From positions 1-10,650 of the forward strand of contig JALVAI010000123.1 of the NCBI GenBank assembly GCA_027011235.1: a stretch of DNA of 10,650 nt, written 5' to 3'. Shown piece after piece: positions 6,169-10,650 of this stretch. The first letter of the stretch is position 1, and the number at the start of each line of letters is the position of its first letter. A program made the position numbers and the translations under genes. The stretch comes from Desulfobulbaceae bacterium. Its GTDB lineage: Bacteria; Desulfobacterota; Desulfobulbia; Desulfobulbales; Desulfobulbaceae. The notes under the pieces were generated by a model, which ran no database searches, was not told the DNA's origin, and worked only from the letters and a program-made list of their open reading frames with translations.

Positions 6169-8193
6169 TTATTTGGAAAAATGGGTCGAAAGATAGGTGC
6201 GCAGGGAGATTTTCCGGTTATTGATACCAAGTTTTTTCCTGAGATTATTGCGATAGGTTTCCACAGTCCTAACGGAAATACCGATAATAGTGGCAATATC
6301 CTTGCTTGTTTTGCCCTGTCGTACCAGGTCGGCAATCAGGGATTCCCGGGGAGAGAGGCCAAGGAGGATTTCCTTGCTTTTTGGGGAAAAGGATCCGGCA
6401 ATGGAGTTGATATGAGCGGTAATGATATTGATGGTTTCCATCTGCTTGTCATTTGTTGCCGACTGACGGAGCAGATCGAGATAGGGCGTGACCAGGGTTT
6501 TTAAGCGGACGGAAATCTGTTCTTCGATGGTTTCTTTAGTTTTTGTGTGCTGGTCGAGCATGACCCGCAGGGCAATGTTTGCCTCTTCAATTTCCTGTTT
6601 TTTCTTCTCTATTTCGCCAAAGGCCTTTTTCAGGCCGGTAATATCATTACCGAGGATAAGCGTTTCCCGGGGGGAACCCTTGTCCTCGAACCGGGTGATC
6701 GAACTCCAGGAGATGTTACGCAGGCCTCCGTCTCTGGTTTTCAGTTCAACCTCCAGGCCGCGGACATCCTTTTTCTGGAATTCATACAGCAGGTCCTGAT
6801 CGGTATCCGGGCTCTGGCTTCTGTGAAAATAATCCTGCCAGTTTTTACCTAGCAACTCCTCGGTGGAATAGCCGGTCAGTTTTTCTCCGGCAGGGTTGAT
6901 AAAACGGATGGCGCCCTCCTGGGAAATACTACAGATGATGGAAGGGGCGGCATCGATAATTTTGCGGGAGAAATCCCGTTCGGCCTGCAGGGACAGCTCA
7001 TGCTGCTTCTGGTTGGTGATATCAAGGGCGATCAGGCCAAAGCCGGTATTATTTTTCTGTCGGTCATAAATGGAGAACAGGGTTGTTGCAAGGTAATGGA
7101 CCTGGCTGTCGCGCAACTGCTCAAGGACAAATTCACATTTGCCGTTTTCCCTGGCCGTGGCCAGGGCCTCGGTAAAGGGAGCAAGCATACCGCCATTGCG
7201 GAGGAATATGGCCCCGTTTTGTCCGGTGAGATCATCGACATCAGCGCCAAAGAATTGGACGGCTGCCTGGTTGTGGAGGATGATATGAAAATCCGGGTCC
7301 ATGATGGCAATGGCAATCTCGCCGGCCGACTGCAGCATGCTGTCAAGGATTTCCGCCTCCTGCATCTGTTTTCTGGCCCTTTGCAGTTGTCTGGCCTGAT
7401 GATTGATGACCTCTTTCAGGTGTTCGGTGTAGCTTGTCCGTAAACCCTTGATCAGATCGGTTTCCGTGATAATACCGACACACCTGCCACTGGAATTGAT
7501 GACGACCAAGCGGCGCAGGCCTTTTTCCAGCAGGATCTTTGCGGCCCTGTGGCAGGAGACATCGGAAAAGACGGTCTGCAGTGGTTGGCTCATGACCTGT
7601 TGCAGTTGAACCTTGGGCAATGGTGTTCTTGAGCGTATCAGGCGTAACAGGTCTCTTTCGGTTACTATCCCTACCGGCATGCAGTTGTCTTCAATCACCA
7701 GCGAGCTGACTCTGCGGTCATGCATCAGTTTCATGGCCGTAAAAGCGGTTGCCGAGGGGGCAAGGCTTAAAACATCGCGCATCATCACCTGGCCGACACT
7801 TTTAAACTCCATGAAATATTCAAGACCGAGATGGGTGAGAAAATCGGTGCCAGTGACAATACCGACAAGATTGCCGGGGGAATCGGTCACCACCAGGTGG
7901 CGGATGCGGTGATTGAGCAGCAACTGGTACGCCTCCCGGTAGTCCATGTTGACTGGAGCGGTGAAGGGAGGACTGCTCATGACCTGGTGAATGGGCCGGG
8001 TGTAGTCAATATCGTCCCGGACCCGCAGCTGGATAAGTGCCCGTTCGGTGAAAATGCCCAAAGGTTTTTGATTTTTTTCCACCACCAGGGAGCTGATTTT
8101 TTTTCGTTCCATAATCTCCAGGGCCCTGCTTATCGGTGCCTCTGGAGAAATGGTAATCACCGGGGCGGTCATTACATCCTGTAGGGTGTTCAT
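6169..8193 (-). CDS. 4xCBS - 2xPAS - LuxR-type transcriptional regulator
   Basis: A 674-residue soluble sensor-regulator; no membrane segment or signal peptide is seen. In order: four CBS motifs (about 5-58, 70-125, 137-190, 200-252), forming two Bateman modules with repeated LVV/GIVTE(R/T)DL endings; a helical linker (253-283); PAS 1 (about 285-395); PAS 2 (about 405-522, with the ISQEGAIRFINPAGEKLTGYSTEELLG signature); a second helical linker (520-565); and a LuxR/GerE helix-turn-helix (about 608-668, LSPRESLIADLVRQGKTSKDIA...SVRTVETYRNNLRKKLG). There is no receiver or kinase domain, so signals should act directly through the CBS and PAS parts. Bateman modules often bind adenine nucleotides; PAS ligands cannot be predicted here. 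ATG 8193 is chosen over the adjacent TTG because AAGGAG is 6 nt away. Its position upstream of two polyphosphate kinases suggests a link to energy or phosphate state, by inference. Target genes are unknown. Confidence 0.9.
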   Translation of the reverse strand: MNTLQDVMTAPVITISPEAPISRALEIMERKKISSLVVEKNQKPLGIFTERALIQLRVRDDIDYTRPIHQVMSSPPFTAPVNMDYREAYQLLLNHRIRHLVVTDSPGNLVGIVTGTDFLTHLGLEYFMEFKSVGQVMMRDVLSLAPSATAFTAMKLMHDRRVSSLVIEDNCMPVGIVTERDLLRLIRSRTPLPKVQLQQVMSQPLQTVFSDVSCHRAAKILLEKGLRRLVVINSSGRCVGIITETDLIKGLRTSYTEHLKEVINHQARQLQRARKQMQEAEILDSMLQSAGEIAIAIMDPDFHIILHNQAAVQFFGADVDDLTGQNGAIFLRNGGMLAPFTEALATARENGKCEFVLEQLRDSQVHYLATTLFSIYDRQKNNTGFGLIALDITNQKQHELSLQAERDFSRKIIDAAPSIICSISQEGAIRFINPAGEKLTGYSTEELLGKNWQDYFHRSQSPDTDQDLLYEFQKKDVRGLEVELKTRDGGLRNISWSSITRFEDKGSPRETLILGNDITGLKKAFGEIEKKKQEIEEANIALRVMLDQHTKTKETIEEQISVRLKTLVTPYLDLLRQSATNDKQMETINIITAHINSIAGSFSPKSKEILLGLSPRESLIADLVRQGKTSKDIATIIGISVRTVETYRNNLRKKLGINNRKISLRTYLSTHFSK

Positions 8194-8497
8194 CAAGCGC
8201 TCCTTGTGGATAGCCGTCTATGCAGATTGTAGATGATTGATCGGACCGGATAACCCGGTTTGACCGAGCATATTGTACCGTCCCGACCATAATAAACAGT
8301 GGAAATAGTCAAAGGCGACAAAACTTTGCAGGATATTGGCAGATAGTTTACCTTGTCATCTATCACGGTATTGTACGGACAATCATAATCATGGATCATT
8401 TGGAGGATGGTTTCATGCAAGTAGACCCGCCCCTGGACAATGGATCACCACTGGTTCTTGATACCACGGGAAGGAAAAATCACACCAAAGGCCGATC
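8194..8497. other. Divergent control region between the CBS-PAS-LuxR gene and glk
   Basis: 304 bases without a convincing gene. It holds short dyads that could be operators: ACCGG/CCGGT with a 5-nt loop (8245-8259), about 50 bases before the regulator start, and ATTGT-ACGG-ACAAT (8370-8383) in the glk-proximal half. The 8-mer TATTGTAC occurs twice (8271-8278 and 8369-8376). No well-matched -35/-10 pair was found for either gene. Confidence 0.4.
8200..8205 (-). promoter_or_regulatory. Ribosome binding site that fixes the regulator start
   Basis: AAGGAG on the minus strand stands 6 nt before ATG 8191-8193 but only 3 nt before the alternative TTG, so the ATG is the likely start. Confidence 0.75.
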
Positions 8498-9502
8498 ATG
8501 GGCAACTATGATTTGATTCTTGCCGGGGATATCGGGGCAACAAAGACCAACCTGGCCCTGTTTGAGCGCGCTTCCTTTCCGAAAAAAGCGTTACGGGAAC
8601 TGAAGTACAAAAACAGGGAATTTGGCGGTATTACGGATATTGTCGCCTCTTTTCTCAGCAAGGGCCGGGAAAAACCGACCCTTGCCTGCTTCGGGGTGGC
8701 TGGCCCGATCCGCGATAACCGGGTGCGAATGACCAATCTGGATTGGCTCATAGACGGTCGTCAGCTCGCCCGGGAGCTGAAGATGGAGGAAATTGTTCTC
8801 GTCAATGATCTGGTGGCCACGGCCAAGGGCGCTCCTTTACTCGGGGAAGATGAGCTCTTTCAGATTAATGGGGGCAAAAAAGACCCCAAGGGTAATATGG
8901 CCGTCATTGCACCCGGAACAGGCCTGGGAAAGGCCTTTCTTGTGCGCAGGAACAAACATCTTCTCCCGGTTGCCTCGGAGGGCGGGCATGTGGATTTTGC
9001 GCCCCGCAACCGGCAGCAGCTTGCCCTGCTTGATTTCCTCTGGCAGCGGGAAGAGCATGTTTCCGTTGAAAAGGTCTGTTCCGGGATCGGTCTGGTCAAC
9101 ATCCATGACTTTTTTACCTCTTCTTTGGATGCTGAAGATCCCGCTGTAACGTCCACAGCACCTGATGAGCGGACACCAATAATTGTCCAGACGGCGCTGA
9201 CAGCTCTTCAGGCCGGGAACAGCAGCCATATTTCCTTGCGTACCGTTGCTCTTTTCTGGGAAATACTGGCGGCAGAGGCGGCAAACCTTGCCCTTGATGT
9301 CCTGGCCACAGGCGGTATCTATATTGGCGGCGGCCTCTGTCCACGCATGCTGTCGGTTTGTGTGAAGGACCGTTTTATGGATATTTTTGTCCGGGGCGTG
9401 TACCGGGAAATGCTTTCCGATATTCCCGTTTATATCATCCTCAACCCAAAAACCGCTCTCCTTGGCGCGGCTGCCTGTGGCCTGGAGTTGAAGCGTCAAT
9501 AA
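8498..9502 (+). CDS. glk: Glucokinase
   Basis: A 334-residue glucokinase of the proteobacterial Glk type, phosphorylating glucose to glucose-6-phosphate with ATP in the cytoplasm. Seen in the sequence: the phosphate-binding AGDIGATKTNLAL (9-21), FGVAGP (65-70), TNLDW (79-83), the catalytic-base segment VNDLVA with Asp104, APGTGLG (138-144), the sugar-binding ASEGGHVDF (159-167) and the C-terminal adenosine-binding GGIYIGGG. Length is close to the family norm. The start ATG 8498 has AAAGG at a suitable distance. It is divergent from the CBS-PAS-LuxR gene, which could regulate it, and converges on the small-protein pair, with only 27 bases between stop codons. The substrate could include other sugars or ADP-type donors, but the sequence gives no reason to prefer these. 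Confidence 0.93.
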   Translation: MGNYDLILAGDIGATKTNLALFERASFPKKALRELKYKNREFGGITDIVASFLSKGREKPTLACFGVAGPIRDNRVRMTNLDWLIDGRQLARELKMEEIVLVNDLVATAKGAPLLGEDELFQINGGKKDPKGNMAVIAPGTGLGKAFLVRRNKHLLPVASEGGHVDFAPRNRQQLALLDFLWQREEHVSVEKVCSGIGLVNIHDFFTSSLDAEDPAVTSTAPDERTPIIVQTALTALQAGNSSHISLRTVALFWEILAAEAANLALDVLATGGIYIGGGLCPRMLSVCVKDRFMDIFVRGVYREMLSDIPVYIILNPKTALLGAAACGLELKRQ

Positions 9503-9508
9503 AGGATA

Positions 9509-9525
9509 CGCTGCAATAATCAGCG
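9509..9525. terminator. Small hairpin between convergent stop codons
   Basis: CGCTG (9509-9513) and CAGCG (9521-9525) form a 5-bp stem with a 7-nt loop between the stops of glk and the 91-aa gene. There is no strong T-run on either side, so it would be at best a weak bidirectional terminator. Confidence 0.25.
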
Positions 9526-9529
9526 GCAG

Positions 9530-9805
9530 TCAGCTGGTTTGCTGTTTCCCAGCCGCCCGAATACTCTCCAAAAGAGAAATCATTTTTGGCCGACCGGGAT
9601 TTTCAAAGACCTCCTTCCACTCCTCTTCTGACAGTTCCCGACGGAGATAGCCGGCAACATCGAAATAGGCAAACCAGCAATCGAGAATTTTGAAACATGG
9701 CAACCCCATGTTTTCCTGTCGGCAATAGGAAAAATAGATCTCATGGCCAAGACGCGGGCACCTGATGAGCAGGCTGTTGTTCGGTGGCGAGGTGGAATCT
9801 TTCAT
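9530..9805 (-). CDS. Conserved four-cysteine small protein of unknown function
   Basis: A 91-residue protein. The frame is open further upstream, but the ATG at 9805 is chosen because it follows the stop of the 64-aa gene by one base (TGATATG) and the upstream extension only overlaps that gene. The core is RCPRLGHEIYFSYC...GLPCFKILDCW, with Cys16, Cys28, Cys37, Cys43 and His21, a pattern suited to binding zinc or an iron-sulfur cluster. It resembles small cysteine proteins I associate with Desulfobacterota, but I know no assigned function. The C-terminal half is helical and charged (LSEEEWKEVFENPGRPK). No signal peptide. It is co-transcribed with the 64-aa gene and probably translationally coupled to it. 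Confidence 0.8.
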   Translation of the reverse strand: MKDSTSPPNNSLLIRCPRLGHEIYFSYCRQENMGLPCFKILDCWFAYFDVAGYLRRELSEEEWKEVFENPGRPKMISLLESIRAAGKQQTS

Positions 9806-9806
9806 A

Positions 9807-10001
9807 TCAGCTCTGTCCCTTGCCGGTGGTAAACAGTTCAAACATTTTTTCAAAGACCACCGGAATGGCCGATGCCTGGGCGCCTGCCGAGCCGGCATAG
9901 GTCCTGGTCAGCTCAAATGCTCGTTCAAAGGCCTCACTGTACGGGGAATCTTCGGGATGTTGGACCACTTTGATCAGTTCCTGGGCCATTTTGTCGTCCA
10001 T
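9807..10001 (-). CDS. Small hypothetical protein (64 aa)
   Basis: The start ATG 10001 is supported by AAGGAG (10009-10014) 7 nt upstream; the open frame that continues above it lacks such a site. The protein is acidic at its N-terminus and mostly helical (MAQELIKVV, EAFERAFELTRTY, VFEKMFELFTTG), with an alanine/glycine-rich middle. No cysteines, signal peptide or membrane segment. I do not recognise a family. It is the first gene of a two-gene operon with the four-cysteine protein, and its stop codon is one base from the next start, so the two products may act together. Confidence 0.75.
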   Translation of the reverse strand: MDDKMAQELIKVVQHPEDSPYSEAFERAFELTRTYAGSAGAQASAIPVVFEKMFELFTTGKGQS

Positions 10002-10071
10002 GGGGTCTCTCCTTGGAAAACTGTTGTTGTATCTACGTGTTCGTTGGGATTTTTTTAGCGCGGGCACGAAA

Positions 10072-10100
10072 AATATATCATGCCCAACCGCTTGACTCAA
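10072..10100 (-). promoter_or_regulatory. Extended -10 sigma-70 promoter of the small-protein operon
   Basis: On the minus strand: -35 TTGAGT (10095-10100), 17-nt spacer, -10 TATATT (10072-10077), preceded by TGA so that it forms a TGnTATATT extended -10. Transcription would start near 10065, about 64 bases before the 64-aa gene. The -35 lies inside the odd palindrome CTTGACTCAAG (10091-10101), which could be an operator. Confidence 0.75.
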
Positions 10101-10170
10101 GGAGCTTTCATGTTGACACAAGACCCTGGCCAATGCAAGAAAATAGCCCCTGGTCAATTCGCTGCCATTT

Positions 10171-10189
10171 CTGGGTAAAAATTACCCAG
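10171..10189. repeat. 19-bp palindrome CTGGGTAA-AAA-TTACCCAG
   Basis: Perfect 8-bp arms (10171-10178 and 10182-10189) around a 3-base centre, in the control region between the minus-strand small-protein promoter and the plus-strand small RNA promoter. A second, smaller dyad CCAG-gaa-CTGG overlaps its right end (10186-10196). It may be a regulator operator. As an RNA hairpin on the plus strand it has a T8 run only about 25 bases later, so it is not a good terminator. Confidence 0.5.
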
Positions 10190-10306
10190 GAACTGGACCA
10201 TGGCGGGTATTTTTTTTACGGTCTTGTTTTTCTCGTCCATCAATGAAAAAAGGTAATGGTATTAAAGTGGCGGTTTTTCAGTGTGATAAGTTTTTTTAAA
10301 ATAAAT

Positions 10307-10335
10307 TTCACATATGGCATGGTCTTGGCTATAAT
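10307..10335 (+). promoter_or_regulatory. Near-consensus sigma-70 promoter of the candidate small RNA
   Basis: TTCACA (10307-10312, 5 of 6), a spacer of exactly 17 nt, then TATAAT (10330-10335, 6 of 6), with AT-rich DNA upstream (10287-10306) resembling an UP element. Transcription would begin around 10342. No protein gene with a ribosome site follows. Confidence 0.8.
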
Positions 10336-10341
10336 AGAAGC

Positions 10342-10466
10342 AAATGGCAACTACAAGCGGATGGCAGAAAAGTACAATCTGCTGGGTTACGTTGGCATTT
10401 TGTTGTAACATTTCTTCCTTTTCCCCGGCAGGTTCCTCCCCTCCTTTTCCTGCCGGGGTTTTTTTT
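10342..10466 (+). ncRNA. Candidate small RNA, about 125 nt, unknown family
   Basis: A complete stand-alone transcription unit: a near-consensus promoter at its left end, an excellent intrinsic terminator at its right end, and no ribosome site between. Inside, GCAGA/TCTGC (10364-10368/10378-10382) and GTTAC/GTAAC (10386-10390/10405-10409) suggest two small stem-loops, then a pyrimidine-rich linker (10410-10422), then the terminator hairpin. The terminator loop (10433-10448) is all pyrimidine and includes CCTCCTTT, the same sequence as the 16S rRNA anti-Shine-Dalgarno tail. That suggests a base-pairing regulator aimed at ribosome binding sites; this is inference. Other readings are a leader whose downstream gene lies far away, or a tiny leaderless gene. 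I cannot match it to a known RNA family. Confidence 0.6.
10423..10466 (+). terminator. Strong intrinsic terminator
   Basis: CCCCGGCAGG (10423-10432) pairs perfectly with CCTGCCGGGG (10449-10458): ten GC-rich base pairs, a 16-nt loop, and eight Ts at 10459-10466. It ends the candidate small RNA. There is no A-run on the other side, so it works in the plus direction only. Confidence 0.93.
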
Positions 10467-10476
10467 ATGTTTATTC

Positions 10477-10516
10477 GAAAATAGTCCACGTGGCTGTGTC
10501 CTTTTGGACTATTTTC
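10477..10516. repeat. 12-bp inverted repeat GAAAATAGTCCA/TGGACTATTTTC
   Basis: Perfect arms at 10477-10488 and 10505-10516 with a 16-nt loop, just after the small RNA terminator. It lacks a following T-run on either strand, so it is not an ordinary terminator. The left arm's end also makes the palindrome CCACGTGG (10486-10493). It may be an operator, a second RNA fold or a boundary of a mobile segment. Confidence 0.6.
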
Positions 10517-10549
10517 ATCATTTGTTTGGCTGGGACGGTAAATTATGGT

Positions 10550-10568
10550 CCAGCTATGCTGGTTTTTT
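10550..10568 (+). terminator. Possible short terminator hairpin
   Basis: CCAGC-tat-GCTGG (10550-10562) followed directly by six Ts (10563-10568). The stem is only five base pairs, so it is weaker than the main terminator and could be a back-up site for the same transcript. No gene is seen in 10517-10650. Confidence 0.4.
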
Positions 10569-10650
10569 CGGAAACAAATAATCAGCCGCTTTACCTTGAC
10601 GAAGGCGTGCGGAGGTATAATTGTACAAGTTATGATCATTGCCTGGAATA

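Noticed and set aside
8193..8420. 75-codon minus-strand frame ending in a TGA that overlaps the regulator's ATG
   Set aside because: The overlap looks like coupling, but there is no ribosome site near its ATG, the protein matches nothing I know, and its composition looks like translated intergenic DNA.
9806..9898. Longer N-terminus for the four-cysteine protein
   Set aside because: The extra residues only overlap the 64-aa gene out of frame and look unlike the rest; the downstream ATG fits a coupled start.
10002..10157. Longer N-terminus for the 64-aa protein
   Set aside because: It would include the promoter and leader; the inner ATG has an AAGGAG site at 7 nt.
10344..10484. 46-codon frame starting at the small RNA's 5' end (possible leaderless gene)
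   Set aside because: It reads straight through the terminator stem and T-run, which no expressed message would include, and it has no ribosome site.
10596..10621. TTGACG and TATAAT near the right edge as a promoter
   Set aside because: The spacer is only 14 nt, too short for a normal sigma-70 promoter.
10262..10639. 125-codon minus-strand frame
   Set aside because: It runs antisense through a strong promoter and terminator on the plus strand, with no start signals and no recognisable domain.
10632..10650. ATG near the right edge as a gene start
   Set aside because: The GGAGG upstream is 16 nt away, too far, and only six codons are visible.
1..10650. CRISPR array, insertion sequence or prophage
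   Set aside because: No regularly spaced repeats, transposase or phage proteins were seen on either strand.

Overview
The window looks like a chromosomal segment of a Desulfobacterota (deltaproteobacterial) bacterium, most likely of the Desulfobulbales type. The grounds are indirect: a NifA-like sigma-54 activator, a QueH-type queuosine enzyme, two one-domain PPK2 kinases, a PAS/LuxR regulator of a style common in sulfate reducers, and a four-cysteine small protein that resembles deltaproteobacterial conserved proteins. No phage, transposase or CRISPR array is visible.

Layout. 2-328 is the 3' end of an SH3b-repeat protein. 353-544 holds two serine tRNAs (UGA then GCU, minus strand) behind a near-consensus promoter. 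604-3488 is a plus-strand group: a NifA-like activator, queH (ATGA overlap) and rdgB. 3489-3736 is a strongly structured convergent gap with a REP-like inverted pair. 3737-8193 is a minus-strand block. In order of transcription it holds a 4xCBS-2xPAS-LuxR regulator, a PPK2 with a long histone-like lysine-rich tail, and a second, shorter PPK2. Glucokinase (8498-9502) is divergent from the regulator. 9530-10001 is a minus-strand pair of small genes (64 and 91 aa) with a good extended -10 promoter. The last 650 bases carry no convincing protein gene. They do hold a complete small transcription unit (promoter 10307-10335, terminator 10423-10466), which I read as an undescribed small RNA of about 125 nt.

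How the parts may work together. Polyphosphate kinases exchange phosphate between polyphosphate and nucleotides, CBS modules often bind adenine nucleotides, and glucokinase spends ATP. The 3737-9502 region can therefore be read as an energy and phosphate module controlled by a nucleotide-sensing LuxR protein; this is inference. queH and rdgB are housekeeping functions in tRNA modification and nucleotide-pool cleaning.

The strongest candidates for something new are the small RNA whose terminator loop copies the 16S anti-Shine-Dalgarno sequence, the CBS-PAS-LuxR/PPK2 cluster, the two-gene small-protein operon, and the structured gap at 3489-3736.
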